Of a stretch of DNA of 45,387 bases, positions 8,425 through 19,347 are shown in pieces; position 1 is the first letter of the stretch; every line of letters starts with the position of its first letter. The notes beneath the pieces were generated by a model. It did not search any database. It was not told the origin of the DNA and saw nothing but the letters and a program-made list of their open reading frames with translations. The position numbers were made by a program, and so were the translations under genes. Origin of the DNA: a virus; IMG/VR virus record IMGVR_UViG_3300010389_000031, positions 1-45,387 of that record; one strand, 5' to 3'.

Positions 8425-11114
8425 TGCCTCTTAACCCTTTAGATACATCATGGCTTCAAGGTGGAATACCCGCAGGGGGAGGATTAATACCCACATTTGG
8501 AGTCCCTCCTTGCATATTAAATCTAGGTTTTAAAATACTATCTCTATTGCCAGGAGACGCCCTAGGTGCATTATCCACAGGAATTAATAAAGGAATACGC
8601 GAGGCTAATATATTCATAGCAGAACAGCAACAGAAGTTGTTGAATATGTTTGGCCTTGATGGTGATAATCAAATTGATGATGGTTTAGGTGGATTAGGAG
8701 GTTTTCTTGATTCTGTATTAGGAGGCATAGGTCAAGCAATTGGAGCAGTCCAGGCGGCTCAGAGTTTTATCAACTCGACCATTGAAGAAATAAATGCTAT
8801 CATAGCCTGCCTAGAGTCCTTCAGATCCAGCCAGCAAGCGGCGATCAGCGTAAGCCCTGAGAGGACCAGTCAGGAGCAGTTGGCTGTTTTAGCATTCCAG
8901 TACCAAGAGCAGATTGAATTCGCTCAGGACTTCGTAGAGAAGGCCACAGAGGTACTCAGAGTCATAGGAGAGGTTCTCATTGCTAGGGCTAACGGGGAAC
9001 TAGTTGACCCTGATATAGACGAAGAGGAAGAGGAAGAGATCTTCAGACTAACCTTCGGAGCCCCAGAAAGCAAAAGCGGATCCTTTTTATTATCTGTTGA
9101 TGGACTATATTACGACTCTCAAGGAAGAGAGTACGCTGATGGATCTGAGGTCCCAACCTTGGCTGACCTTAGCGCACTCTCCTTCATTCCAGATACTTCC
9201 AAATGGAGGATGGATCATACTCCAAATCTAGGAGGAAAAGGTACTGCCGTAACCCTGGCAGATGTAGACAAGTACATGGGAACTCTTTTCGATATGAATC
9301 TAGTAGATGATTCAGAGTTTATGAAAGAGTTTTACGACGCCGACCACACCATATCAGTTATACTAGGAAATAAGTCCAAGTTAGTAACTGACATGGAGAG
9401 AGATAAGCAGAATCTTATAACATCTGGTTATGATGAAGAGTCTGCTGTGATAAGCAACATACAACAGCAGATATTCTCTACTATAGAATCGTTTGACAGA
9501 AAACTAAAGAAGAGAAAGAAACAGATAGAGATTGCTGTAAAGGCGTATGACCTGTTTGGATACACGAAAACCTTTGAGCCTGGGAAGATACCTGTAAATG
9601 ATTTCAGTTATCTGTCTAATCTTAGTATAGACATAGGGTTTGAGAAGCAGAGAAAACTGGTCATAGACCAGGGAGAAGTTAGTGGAGTTGTTCTTCCTAT
9701 CAAGCCTGTGTTTGTTAAACAAGCAACAAAGGCTAAGACCTATTCCCTAACGCCTCTGTTAATCGCTCCCATAGGGACAGGAGCATTCCAAGATACTCCT
9801 CCAGCAAGTTCAACAGTGCTGCCTGCTATAACTATCTCAGACGATGTAGAGCAGGATGGTCTGGTTGGTATATACAGTTTCTTAGATGCTAATGTAGAAA
9901 AACCATCATCCACCAAAACAAATATACCAAGTTGCAACGACGATAGAAGGCAGGACGGTCAATTAGTTGGAAGGTCTGCACAGGCCGTATTCTCAAAAGG
10001 TTTAGGTATACCATTGCTAGAAGGTATAGTTCCTTATACAAACAATGGGACTCTTATCTCGGCAAGTGGTCTTGGAAGTTACTTCAGACTACCTTCCACA
10101 AAAGAATATCAGGATCTAATGTTCAACCTAAAAGGATGCTCATTTGATTACTGGTTACACATGCCAGGAGGGTTTAGCGCCTTAAATCTCGTAGAGCAAG
10201 GGGTCGAGTCTAATCCATCAGGTAACGCCGATTATTCAGAGGATCATAAGGCAGCATGGTTCGATTATAATTACTACAAGATCTTACTCTCTAATGAAAA
10301 CATCGGAGGGTCTTATAGTACCAACCCAGACATCATGTCCTTGAACCTAAACACTGATACCGTAAGAGGGATGTTAATGGGGTTCACTAGAGATCCTCAA
10401 TTTACTCAAATAGGAACAACTGTAAGTAGAGGATACGATACAGACATAGCAGTTAACTACGCTGGCATTGATTCCGAAAACACTGTAAGTTCTTGCGCTT
10501 TCTTTATAGCACCTACTCAGTCTGTAAAAGATTCAAACGGATATCCTCAAGTAGAGTTTGTTAGGTCTGGAACTTGCGAGTCTTCGCTGGAACCTTTCCT
10601 AGGAATGACAGTTCTAGATACTATTCAAACAAAATCAGGATACACTATAAAGGATGCATCAGGATCCTATGTTCACATGAATGTATCTTTTGATGTTCAG
10701 AACGACTCCATAACGGTGTACTTGAACAATGAAGAGTTGGCTACTTCTTCAATGTCTGAAGTATTCGGTATAGAACCTAAAAAGCCTGCTAGAATACCTT
10801 CCTTCGTCAAAAAGGAAACTGATGCAAGTTTCTCCTACAATAGCACCTATGTTGATTTAGGTGTATTCTCGGATGGCCCTGATACTGATGCTTTCTTCAC
10901 TCCATGGATATTTGGAGGAGGTTGGACGGACGGTCTGAGTGTAGACGCTCCTAGCGAATCAGGAGGCTTCATGGGTAACAGTCATGGATTCTACAGTGGA
11001 CTTGGAGGTCGCATAGGAAGTCTAAAAATATACAACAAACCTCTAAATAGTAAAGGAGTTAACAAGAATTTCAACGCTCACAAGGCGTTCTTCCAAAACA
11101 TTAAGATAACATGA
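8424..11114 (+). CDS. Baseplate-linked protein with C-terminal LamG/concanavalin-like domain
   Basis: An 896-residue protein in three parts. Residues ~1-130 are glycine- and hydrophobic-rich (GVPPCILNLGFKILSLLPG, then a GLGGLGGFL run). Residues ~130-420 are helical and charged, with an acidic run near 195 and a KKRKKQIE stretch. Residues ~530-896 look like a concanavalin/LamG jelly roll: SFDYWLHMPGG, SITVYLNNEELATSS and the closing GGRIGSLKIYNKPL, the typical last strand of LamG domains. Such folds bind glycans, so a host-surface or wedge-decorating role is likely (inference). It sits between spike and gp25, inside the baseplate chain, with overlaps at both ends. Confidence 0.6.
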   Translation: MPLNPLDTSWLQGGIPAGGGLIPTFGVPPCILNLGFKILSLLPGDALGALSTGINKGIREANIFIAEQQQKLLNMFGLDGDNQIDDGLGGLGGFLDSVLGGIGQAIGAVQAAQSFINSTIEEINAIIACLESFRSSQQAAISVSPERTSQEQLAVLAFQYQEQIEFAQDFVEKATEVLRVIGEVLIARANGELVDPDIDEEEEEEIFRLTFGAPESKSGSFLLSVDGLYYDSQGREYADGSEVPTLADLSALSFIPDTSKWRMDHTPNLGGKGTAVTLADVDKYMGTLFDMNLVDDSEFMKEFYDADHTISVILGNKSKLVTDMERDKQNLITSGYDEESAVISNIQQQIFSTIESFDRKLKKRKKQIEIAVKAYDLFGYTKTFEPGKIPVNDFSYLSNLSIDIGFEKQRKLVIDQGEVSGVVLPIKPVFVKQATKAKTYSLTPLLIAPIGTGAFQDTPPASSTVLPAITISDDVEQDGLVGIYSFLDANVEKPSSTKTNIPSCNDDRRQDGQLVGRSAQAVFSKGLGIPLLEGIVPYTNNGTLISASGLGSYFRLPSTKEYQDLMFNLKGCSFDYWLHMPGGFSALNLVEQGVESNPSGNADYSEDHKAAWFDYNYYKILLSNENIGGSYSTNPDIMSLNLNTDTVRGMLMGFTRDPQFTQIGTTVSRGYDTDIAVNYAGIDSENTVSSCAFFIAPTQSVKDSNGYPQVEFVRSGTCESSLEPFLGMTVLDTIQTKSGYTIKDASGSYVHMNVSFDVQNDSITVYLNNEELATSSMSEVFGIEPKKPARIPSFVKKETDASFSYNSTYVDLGVFSDGPDTDAFFTPWIFGGGWTDGLSVDAPSESGGFMGNSHGFYSGLGGRIGSLKIYNKPLNSKGVNKNFNAHKAFFQNIKIT

Positions 11115-11563
11115 CACAGACCAGATATGGATCCATAGCACCTGCAACAACTCTCAAGAATGTTAGCACAATACGAGAGAAGTCTAACATAGGTCTAAAG
11201 TTTCCTATCGGTTCTAATGGATCTCTTCTGTCTAAGTCCACTGATAACGATGTCCTGATAGGACAGATAAAACAACTTATTCATACAGCCCCAGGAGAAA
11301 GAGTTATGCTCCCTGGATTTGGTCTAAACATAGACGCATACTTATTTGAGTTGCTGACACCGGAGTTAGTGTCTAAGATAAAAAAAGAAATATACACTCA
11401 GTTTACAAAGTACATTGAAAACGGAGAAATATTAAAATGTTCTGTATACTCTGTTGATGGGGAAGATCCTTTCGCAGTGGCGTCCACACCTTCTGTAGTA
11501 ATAAGGTTGTCGGTAAGGAACAAGTTAACCAATCAAATACTTCCTCTGGAGTTTACTAAATGA
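11111..11563 (+). CDS. 25: Baseplate wedge protein gp25-like (GPW/gp25 family)
   Basis: A 150-residue protein with the gp25/GPW core: GLKFPIGSNGSL early, then a helix ending in LIHTAPGERVMLPGFG (~55-73), then LNIDAYLFEL and a C-terminal strand pair. In T4, gp25 belongs to the inner wedge and starts the sheath through a handshake fold like the sheath C-terminus. Length is close to the family's usual 120-150. It is followed directly by the gp6-like gene, as in many contractile systems. ATGA overlaps occur at both ends. Confidence 0.9.
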   Translation: MTQTRYGSIAPATTLKNVSTIREKSNIGLKFPIGSNGSLLSKSTDNDVLIGQIKQLIHTAPGERVMLPGFGLNIDAYLFELLTPELVSKIKKEIYTQFTKYIENGEILKCSVYSVDGEDPFAVASTPSVVIRLSVRNKLTNQILPLEFTK

Positions 11564-13155
11564 CAAGTAGCATACCTTACACAACTGCTCAATCTGATTT
11601 CCTTAAACTTGTCCAGTTTAAGGAAGATGATAAGTCTAACCTTATAGACTATGCGGCAACAGATTTCTTATCTCTAAGAGATTCCTTGATAAACTATATC
11701 AAGGCTGTATACCCTCTTGATTATAACTTATTCTCTGAGTCGGATTTGGGAATGATGTTTATAGAACTGGTCGCTTACATGGGTTCAGTCCTATCTATGA
11801 AGGCAGACATGCTTGCTCACGAAGGGTTCCTCAAAACAGCAAAGAACCCTGTTAACATAAGAAAACTGCTTCAACTTATTGGAGTTAAGTTTAGAGGGCC
11901 TAGTTCAGCAGCGGCGAGAACTTTGGTAACACTAGAAGGAAACCCTCTCACATCAGGACAATCCATAACAATACCTGTAGGCAAAAGAGTATTCACTACG
12001 ACCTCTCCTGTAGATGGTAACTCTATTAACTATGTTCTATACAAAGTCGTTAATAGTAAGATTGAGGACATTGATGGAAGTAACGATCTGATTCTAACTT
12101 ACGAGGAATCGGATGACGATAACGGAACTACTTGGTCTAACCTAATACTTATCGAAGGTGCTTTAGTTGTAGACACTAATGTCTTCGCTGATGTTGATGT
12201 TATAAAAAATGTTTCCCTTGCTAATGCACCTGTAGTAGATGGAAGCGTTCAAGTGTTCATAGACACAGGCGACCCAGAAACTTCAGAAGTTTACAAAGAA
12301 GTACAGTCTTTACTGTCAACATCCTCTTCTAATCAAACGGCTTTCGAGATCAGTTACAATCCAGATTACTCAGCAAAGGTTCTGTTTGGAGACGGCATTA
12401 CTGGAAAACTTCCACCAGTAGGTTCAACCTATACTATAAACTATAGAATAGGAGGAGGCATTAGAGGAAACGCTGCGACTGGGTTTATAAATGAAAATAC
12501 TACCTCTGATACTCTTAGGGTTTTAAATGTAACAAACACCAGCCCCTTCACAGGAGGACAGGATGCCGAGACTTTAGACCATGTTAAGAAGTATGCTCAA
12601 TTAACTTTCAGGCAGCAGGATAGGTTAGTATCGTTAGATGATTATATTACTTTCGCAAATACCTTCAAGTCTGCTACAGGCTCATCTGGGAAGGCTGTGG
12701 CTGTAACAAGGGACGCTTATAGTTCTGCTAACATGATAGATATTTATGTAGTAGAAAAAGCCTCTGATGTACAACTACAGAAGGCTTCCATAGCATTTAA
12801 GTCTAATCTTCTGGAAGAGATGGAGCCTAAGAAGATGATGACTGATGAACTAGTAGTCGTGGACGGGTTACTAAGAACCTTAGATCTTGTAATAGAACTT
12901 ACCTTAGATTCAAAGTATGAAAACAAGGAATCTTTAATAAAGGCAAAGACTTCTAGGGTCATATTAAATTACTTCAATGTTGATAATATAGAGTTCGGCC
13001 AATCCTTCTTCCCACAAGATATTGCAAGAGAGATTTTTAGTGATGTCCCAGAGGTTAGGATCGCAAAGGTTACAAACTACGAGGCACCTGTCAATTTAGA
13101 ATTCAACGAGATCCTCCAGTTGAACAACTTCGTGATAACTTTTAACTATGTCTAA
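11560..13155 (+). CDS. 6: Baseplate wedge protein gp6/gpJ-like
   Basis: A 531-residue baseplate J-like protein. The N-terminal signature is SDLGMMFIELVAYMGSVLS with the following helix to about residue 108; the middle has VLFGDGITGKLPPVGSTY and the NYRIGGGIRGNAATGF strand (~275-310), which is the J-protein hallmark. A later DHVKKYAQLTFRQQDRLVS, then the DYITFA segment, matches the gp6 helical region. In T4, gp6 dimers form the inner baseplate ring. It is shorter than T4 gp6 (660). It overlaps the next gene by eight bases. Confidence 0.88.
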   Translation: MTSSIPYTTAQSDFLKLVQFKEDDKSNLIDYAATDFLSLRDSLINYIKAVYPLDYNLFSESDLGMMFIELVAYMGSVLSMKADMLAHEGFLKTAKNPVNIRKLLQLIGVKFRGPSSAAARTLVTLEGNPLTSGQSITIPVGKRVFTTTSPVDGNSINYVLYKVVNSKIEDIDGSNDLILTYEESDDDNGTTWSNLILIEGALVVDTNVFADVDVIKNVSLANAPVVDGSVQVFIDTGDPETSEVYKEVQSLLSTSSSNQTAFEISYNPDYSAKVLFGDGITGKLPPVGSTYTINYRIGGGIRGNAATGFINENTTSDTLRVLNVTNTSPFTGGQDAETLDHVKKYAQLTFRQQDRLVSLDDYITFANTFKSATGSSGKAVAVTRDAYSSANMIDIYVVEKASDVQLQKASIAFKSNLLEEMEPKKMMTDELVVVDGLLRTLDLVIELTLDSKYENKESLIKAKTSRVILNYFNVDNIEFGQSFFPQDIAREIFSDVPEVRIAKVTNYEAPVNLEFNEILQLNNFVITFNYV

Positions 13156-16100
13156 GTATTTCAAGAGAAACTATGTCGATGTTCTTCAAATCATCACCCC
13201 TGATTACTACAAGGGTGAGGATTTCAAAAATTATGGAACAGAGGTAGACTTAGTTTCTAAGATTCTATCTTCCGAGATTGAACTTATAAAGAATAACTTC
13301 TTCATAGATGCTTTAGAATACTCTCCTATCTCTGATCTTCTAAACTACAACCCCTCTTTTGGGTATTGTAGGGACCTCCCAAACTACCTTATCAAGCAGA
13401 ACAAATTAACAAAGGTTACATTCTCAGAGTTTGATCTGGCTGTAATGAAACCTTTGGGTTACAATATTGAGGACTACGCAACCTCTTCTGAATTCTACGA
13501 TTTCTTATCAGGAACTTTATTTGATGCTATATCGGTAGGAACAGATGCCACTCCAAATAATATTTATGCTAAAACAGATGGAGCATTTGGAGATAACAAT
13601 ACTGAAAGCCATCAGTACCTTTTAGAATCTTTAGGCTTGTTTCATATTCTAAATTACTATAAAAGAGACTCAAGTAATTTAGACTACAGGACTCTTATAA
13701 CCCATCTGTTCGCAACAAAGTTGTATTCAGGACAGGATCTACTTCTAAACGATGCTATAAAAATATTAAAGGAAGGTGTTTGGAAGTCTTGGAGCACCTA
13801 CAAAGATGTAGCGTTCTTTACTGAATTTGTAGAAGGAACAACTACTTACACAAGTGGAACTCAGTCTCTAGAGAAGATGAAAACATGGGCTGATGTTATG
13901 TATAACGAAAGTTATTCTAACAAGGATGATGTTTACATTAGAGACTCTATGGAGAACTTCCTAGATAACAACGAGGTCCCAGAGGACATGATACCTGCTG
14001 GACCTTTCTATAAGTTTCAAAGAGCCGTAGGGTTCATGATGGCTGACATCAATGAGCAGATAGTTTCTCTGGACACCTTGCATTCTATTGAGGACTGTCC
14101 TGTAGAATATCTTCCCTACTTAGCAGACCTTATAGGATGGGAGTTTTATACATCTAATGATGATGCCTGGAGAAGACAACTAAGGTCTGCCGTATCCTTA
14201 TATAAGCAAAAGGGAACCAAGGCAGGGTTAGAGAATTTAATTAGAGTAATACTACCTTCGTTTGATCTAGACTTTGATTCTCAATATTCAGAATTTTACG
14301 AGTCTTACTTACCAAATCTGATATACTATCTGTTAAAAACTGAATCTTCTGTATTATCTAGTCTAGAGGTTTGGGACAACAACAAGGCAAGCCTGTACTC
14401 TAACGGAGAACGAGATCCATCAAACCTAGATAATTCAATAAGACTTCTTGTAGATAATATACTACTATCATGTGTACAAAAGTTCCCTCTCTTGTTTAGA
14501 ATGAGGGGTTACGACTTTGACCTTGATGACCCTTCATTCATGTTCAACTTCAGGGGAAGAAACTTCCCCATACCTCCTTGGGAATATGAGAAGTATTACA
14601 AAGACTGCGCTGTAACAGAAGAATTAGCAGATTTCCTAAAGGACACCTTAATCTGTCTTGGAATAGATTCAACCTATGTGGATTCTTTCTATGATTTCAT
14701 TCTAGATAACAGCACAAGAAATGTTCTAGAAACTAAGTATTACGATAACGGATTCTTATTCTTAACATCCTCTCTTAATCTTCCTCCAAACTATGATTCT
14801 ATTATGTCGAACTTTGAGAGGGAGAAGTTCGATTACATTCCTTTGTGGAGCGGTAAGTCTTCGAGATTTGATCTAACACTATCATCTACAAACATAGACA
14901 CGGATTTCTTTGCACCAGGGGCATTTGATAGAGAGGATTTCTTTGCATCCCTGGAGGCATTGCCTAAGTTCGTTCCTGCCAAGGCCATACCTAGAAACCA
15001 TGTAGACCTAACCATAGGAGAAAGGCAAATAACCTATGTCGCTCTAGCACCTAGAGTGAACGCTGCTTTTATGGACGCTCCAGAAGTCTCTGGGGCAATA
15101 GGAGGTTTCCAACTATGCTCCCTTGATATGAGAACGGATAAGGCTGCTCTCCTAGGTGTTCACTATTACCCAGGATACGACGACTCTAAATCAAGATACT
15201 CTCATCAAGCACAACCAGTTTTTAAAAGGAATAGAACACAGTTCTGGAGGAAGCCCGATACCATAAGTAGTAACTACGATCTTAGTGGAAATATATTCAC
15301 ACTTAGTGGAGACTTTGTTGCTAACTGGCAGGGAAGAAGTGCTATCCGAAGAAGAGACTTTGGTAAGATTCTATGGAAAGGTGATTGGTATAATAGAACT
15401 GGCTTCAATCAACCTTCCTATCTTAACAAAGGTGCTATGAAGGCTAATGGAGAAACTCAAGACTACGCTTGGGGTCTAAGTGGTTATATTCCTTTAGGAT
15501 TTCAAGTGAGTTCTTATTCCTTTGAACCTGTTACAGATTATTTTGATCTACCTGGGGTGTGGGAATACTGTGAGACTGTAGATTCTTCAGGAGAGTTCAA
15601 TGGTGTTAACACCTCTGCTACATTTGAAATAAGAGGGACATCAGAGATAGAACCTCATGAGGGCCATAAGTACAGATACAGAGATGATATTAATGATGTC
15701 CCTAGGCTTATCTACGAGTTGTTGAAGAAAGAAATAGATGTTAAAACTCAAAAGTTTATAGAAAGAAACCCTGAGTTCTTTAAGTTCAATAATTGGAAGA
15801 ACTTCTACGATAGAGTTTTCTCTATATTCTGGGAGGACATTGACCTTAATGAAAGGTCTTTCTACGACTTCGGATTTGGTAAGTATATCAAGAGAGCGAA
15901 AGTTCATAGCATTAAGGGTATACCTTACATATATGAAAACTACTTTGCTAAATCTGGCTATGACCAGAACACCTCCTACTCGCTACTTGAAAGTTACATC
16001 AACGGAGGAAGTAATATATTATCAAGACTTTATGGTCCATTCCTATTTAACGGACTTTTAACTATAGACGGATCTGCAATAGGAACTACCAGCACTAACG

Positions 16101-17572
16101 GAAAGAATGTAAATATATATGACAAAGTAGAAGTTTCTCTTTCAGATACTGGAACCTTCACTACGGTTAGCACTGAGCAGGATCTAGCGATAAACGGGTC
16201 TGAGCAAAGAGCGCCTTACTACTTAAGTGGGGTAGAGTTGTGCTATAGAAGACAGGATTCCCCAAACAAGATATCACTATTTTCTTTATCTGATAACGGT
16301 TCTTTACTTCCTGATGACGCAGCGGTGTTAGATAATAACATGCTAGGCGTTAGGAACATTGATAACGATTTTAGACTAAGATATAGTTTTGATTATGGAG
16401 ATGCCGATGTATTCTTCGAGCCTGAGCACGATTTCAAATTAGATATTAAATCTGTGTTCCTAAAAGACAAAGGCATGGAGACAGGAGGTAGAGGTTATGG
16501 AGTATGGATTCACACTGAGCCCGAAACATTGCCAAATGGAAAGAAGGTATTCTGGAATTACATGCCCAATGGAAAATGGGAGATGAGGTATACCACTGAA
16601 GTTACTTCAACAGGTTCATTAAAGAATTGTACTGTAAATCTATTCCATAACATAAATCATCCAAACAAAAGTTTATCAATAGAGGAGATGATTGATTGTT
16701 ATGCGACTGATGATAATTTCTCTACCATTTGGAATGTAAGGACTAAAGATCTAGTAGAAGACACTTTAAGGTTCAACACATTCAATCAGCCTATAAAGGT
16801 TCCTTTAGATTACTATAAGGTAAATCAGCAGGTTCACAGAGAGAATCAAAAGTATGTTATAGAGATACTTCCATATGGATCAATAGACCCTAAGGACATT
16901 TGGTTATATGATGGAATATCTGTAATTGATCAAACAGTAAAAGATTACTCTTACCTGATGTTAAAAGATTTCATAGATGATTACAGTCTAGAAAACATCC
17001 CTACTGTAGATCTGGTCAGGTTCTTTAAAGAAGACGGCTCTCAAATTCCACTAAGTTCTAACATATATGTAGATCAAGATGGTAACATGTCGTTTGAGGG
17101 GGATAAGGTCACTGCTGCTTTGGCTATGAGCCCACTCACCTACGCCACTCAATCCAAACCAATCTTATACTCACAAATATCAGCGTCCAGTATGAAGATT
17201 ACTTACGAGAATGGAAAGGCAAAGCCAAACGAGAAGTATGTAGGAATAATACAACAGGATGCATATGATAATAATTTCTCTGTTGACAATGTTTTAGTTA
17301 GACCTAAAACAAGAGGATCTCATATAAGATATAATTATAGCGAGTTAGTTGAATTATCTCCTATTCAATTCTTAGAAGTTATGAGTTTTATGAAGGCTCA
17401 AGGATCTTCTGAGTTCAGAAAAGGAAGAGATAATAGAAAGGTTACCGCAGGACCTGACGGATACTACGGAGGAAGCAGGATTAACTACAGAGATATAGTA
17501 ATAGGAGACAGATGGGATCAGGCTTTATACGAAGAAGCACAAAGATACGATGATATATTTACGGTGAACTGA
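13148..17572 (+). CDS. 7: Large baseplate wedge protein, gp7/gpI-like
   Basis: A 1474-residue protein. Residues ~316-368 carry the tail protein I signature (DCPVEYLPYLADLIGWEF, then Trp-Arg-Arg, then YKQKGTKAGLENLI), the part by which T4 gp7 and P2 gpI are related. Gene order gp25-gp6-gp7 supports the wedge role, where it pairs with a gp6 dimer. It is longer than T4 gp7 (1032): the ~1000 residues after the core include a proline-aromatic segment (GRNFPIPPWEYEKYY, ~475) and long beta-rich stretches that may form peripheral arms. The stop shares its A with the next ATG. Confidence 0.75.
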   Translation: MSKYFKRNYVDVLQIITPDYYKGEDFKNYGTEVDLVSKILSSEIELIKNNFFIDALEYSPISDLLNYNPSFGYCRDLPNYLIKQNKLTKVTFSEFDLAVMKPLGYNIEDYATSSEFYDFLSGTLFDAISVGTDATPNNIYAKTDGAFGDNNTESHQYLLESLGLFHILNYYKRDSSNLDYRTLITHLFATKLYSGQDLLLNDAIKILKEGVWKSWSTYKDVAFFTEFVEGTTTYTSGTQSLEKMKTWADVMYNESYSNKDDVYIRDSMENFLDNNEVPEDMIPAGPFYKFQRAVGFMMADINEQIVSLDTLHSIEDCPVEYLPYLADLIGWEFYTSNDDAWRRQLRSAVSLYKQKGTKAGLENLIRVILPSFDLDFDSQYSEFYESYLPNLIYYLLKTESSVLSSLEVWDNNKASLYSNGERDPSNLDNSIRLLVDNILLSCVQKFPLLFRMRGYDFDLDDPSFMFNFRGRNFPIPPWEYEKYYKDCAVTEELADFLKDTLICLGIDSTYVDSFYDFILDNSTRNVLETKYYDNGFLFLTSSLNLPPNYDSIMSNFEREKFDYIPLWSGKSSRFDLTLSSTNIDTDFFAPGAFDREDFFASLEALPKFVPAKAIPRNHVDLTIGERQITYVALAPRVNAAFMDAPEVSGAIGGFQLCSLDMRTDKAALLGVHYYPGYDDSKSRYSHQAQPVFKRNRTQFWRKPDTISSNYDLSGNIFTLSGDFVANWQGRSAIRRRDFGKILWKGDWYNRTGFNQPSYLNKGAMKANGETQDYAWGLSGYIPLGFQVSSYSFEPVTDYFDLPGVWEYCETVDSSGEFNGVNTSATFEIRGTSEIEPHEGHKYRYRDDINDVPRLIYELLKKEIDVKTQKFIERNPEFFKFNNWKNFYDRVFSIFWEDIDLNERSFYDFGFGKYIKRAKVHSIKGIPYIYENYFAKSGYDQNTSYSLLESYINGGSNILSRLYGPFLFNGLLTIDGSAIGTTSTNGKNVNIYDKVEVSLSDTGTFTTVSTEQDLAINGSEQRAPYYLSGVELCYRRQDSPNKISLFSLSDNGSLLPDDAAVLDNNMLGVRNIDNDFRLRYSFDYGDADVFFEPEHDFKLDIKSVFLKDKGMETGGRGYGVWIHTEPETLPNGKKVFWNYMPNGKWEMRYTTEVTSTGSLKNCTVNLFHNINHPNKSLSIEEMIDCYATDDNFSTIWNVRTKDLVEDTLRFNTFNQPIKVPLDYYKVNQQVHRENQKYVIEILPYGSIDPKDIWLYDGISVIDQTVKDYSYLMLKDFIDDYSLENIPTVDLVRFFKEDGSQIPLSSNIYVDQDGNMSFEGDKVTAALAMSPLTYATQSKPILYSQISASSMKITYENGKAKPNEKYVGIIQQDAYDNNFSVDNVLVRPKTRGSHIRYNYSELVELSPIQFLEVMSFMKAQGSSEFRKGRDNRKVTAGPDGYYGGSRINYRDIVIGDRWDQALYEEAQRYDDIFTVN

Positions 17573-19347
17573 TGAAAGGTGTAGTTGAAATTTACAAGGT
17601 AGATGACGATGGTTCTTCTGAACTATTACTTTCCGAAGAAAACCTCATAATGGATGGGGCTTCAGAGAGCATTGTAGACTTTCTTACTATGCCCTCCAGC
17701 GTGGCTATCGTAGACGGTGCTGTAAAAGAAAAGGTTTTAGATACTTCTAATTATATAATACAAGGTTTTACAACTGCTAAAGGGAAAGTTGGTTATCTAA
17801 ATAATGCTCACAAGTATAAGAAACATAACTTTATTGTTAGTGGGTCTAATTTTGATGATACTGTTTACTTTTCCAACCCTAATTGTAGAGTACAAAAAGA
17901 TAACTCTTATAGCCCTTTAGATATGTCTAGCGAGGTGTTTAGCCTTACAACTATCAACCCAAACACAGCCAGTTCATATCTCCAGTTTTCTGAATTTTCA
18001 GATCATCTAGATAATGCTATAAACACTCCATTACTTTTTACCGTAGATCTAAAATATAACTTCCAGTATCCTCCCGAGAAGGTAAGTTCAGGTCTTAACT
18101 CAGGAAGAAGTCTTACGACATTAAGAATAGATAGACATGGAACTGCCCTATCAGGCACCGTTCAGTGGATCGAAACAGCATCTAAGGTTGTTTGCACGAC
18201 GCTATTAGGTAATGTATTAGTGAAGGATTTAGGGTCTGGCTGGTACAGAGTAGGTTTGGTATCTCCTAGCGGGGTAGAGTCTGGAGGTCTTTCATCTGTG
18301 ACTCTGTTCCCTACTGGAGAAGGAAGTGAGAGGACATTTACTAACACCACACCCTCAGGGGGAATGCTTATGTCTAGGCCCTCTGTTACTATGGGTAGTA
18401 TTCCTATCAACTACTACCTTGGAAGTGAGACTTTATTCGATTCCTCCAAAGATACTCAAGAGTTCCCTGTCTTAACCTCATCACTTCCGAATATAGAAGA
18501 ACAAGGTTCATCATCTGCTAAAGCAGGTGGTGTTAGTGCAATCGTATTACCAAATGACCCAGGAACCTTAAGGTCTAGCGTTAGTGCATACGATCCCATA
18601 ATGTCTCTCCCTCAGGCACAAGATCCTAAGTATACAGGAATAGAACCAGGGGCTATTACTGATTACGCTAGTTGCATTGATGCAGATATAAAGGTAGATC
18701 ACAATCTAAACTTCGCAGGGTTTGTAGGTTATGATTTCAATGTTTATCAATACTTAAGCGATGATTGGACAGTTAATTCAGACCTAACTAGCCACCCTGC
18801 AATGACGGACTTGAGGTGGTTTGGAGGGTACGGATTCCCTCAGAAAACAGATTTCTCAATAACCTCAGGTCTTGAACTCAGTTCCTATAACGATTTAGTA
18901 CACACTCAATCTAGAGCCAAGGCTGGGGTTAATAATGCTAGAAGTTGCGACCCAGAAGGATACATTAGAGCAAGATATTATGAACTAGGAGAGTCTCTGG
19001 CTTCTCCATATTTCCTTTTATGTAAACTGTCAGACCCTTACGAAGGTTATGTAGAATATGAAATGAAGTTTACAGACTATGACATAGCCACTCTTAACTA
19101 TTTTGGAGGAACTATGATATTAGGAATGTACTCTTTAGACTATAGGGAGATGTTAAAAAACGGCTTGTCCTTAGACAGTTCTGTAGATAAAACTGTTCTA
19201 ACAGGTGATGATATGAAGTTCAGACTCTTTTGCAGAAAAGTGTTTAATGAGAATATTAATGCAACCAGCGATATACTATCAACTGGCATAGCAGGGAACT
19301 CACTCACCACTGCACTTACTATAAAATGGAGAATTAACTTCCTATGA
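17572..19347 (+). CDS. Baseplate/fibre protein 1 of 3 with shared attachment module and inserted carbohydrate-binding-like domain
   Basis: A 591-residue protein. The start MKGVVEIYKVDDDGSSELL resembles the starts of the next two genes (KG-x-V/I-x-x-x-KV-x-x-DGS-x-E). Its last residues (LTIKWRINFL) resemble their domain ends (WTLQF, IEWVIKL), suggesting one fold split by an insertion of about 370 residues. That insertion holds a jelly-roll type segment ending in GSGWYRVGLVSPSG (Gly223-Trp224-Tyr225-Arg226), a pattern seen in phage carbohydrate-binding modules. Position after gp7 is where T4 has gp8-gp12. I infer a wedge-tip or short-fibre protein; the exact counterpart is not known. Confidence 0.6.
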   Translation: MKGVVEIYKVDDDGSSELLLSEENLIMDGASESIVDFLTMPSSVAIVDGAVKEKVLDTSNYIIQGFTTAKGKVGYLNNAHKYKKHNFIVSGSNFDDTVYFSNPNCRVQKDNSYSPLDMSSEVFSLTTINPNTASSYLQFSEFSDHLDNAINTPLLFTVDLKYNFQYPPEKVSSGLNSGRSLTTLRIDRHGTALSGTVQWIETASKVVCTTLLGNVLVKDLGSGWYRVGLVSPSGVESGGLSSVTLFPTGEGSERTFTNTTPSGGMLMSRPSVTMGSIPINYYLGSETLFDSSKDTQEFPVLTSSLPNIEEQGSSSAKAGGVSAIVLPNDPGTLRSSVSAYDPIMSLPQAQDPKYTGIEPGAITDYASCIDADIKVDHNLNFAGFVGYDFNVYQYLSDDWTVNSDLTSHPAMTDLRWFGGYGFPQKTDFSITSGLELSSYNDLVHTQSRAKAGVNNARSCDPEGYIRARYYELGESLASPYFLLCKLSDPYEGYVEYEMKFTDYDIATLNYFGGTMILGMYSLDYREMLKNGLSLDSSVDKTVLTGDDMKFRLFCRKVFNENINATSDILSTGIAGNSLTTALTIKWRINFL

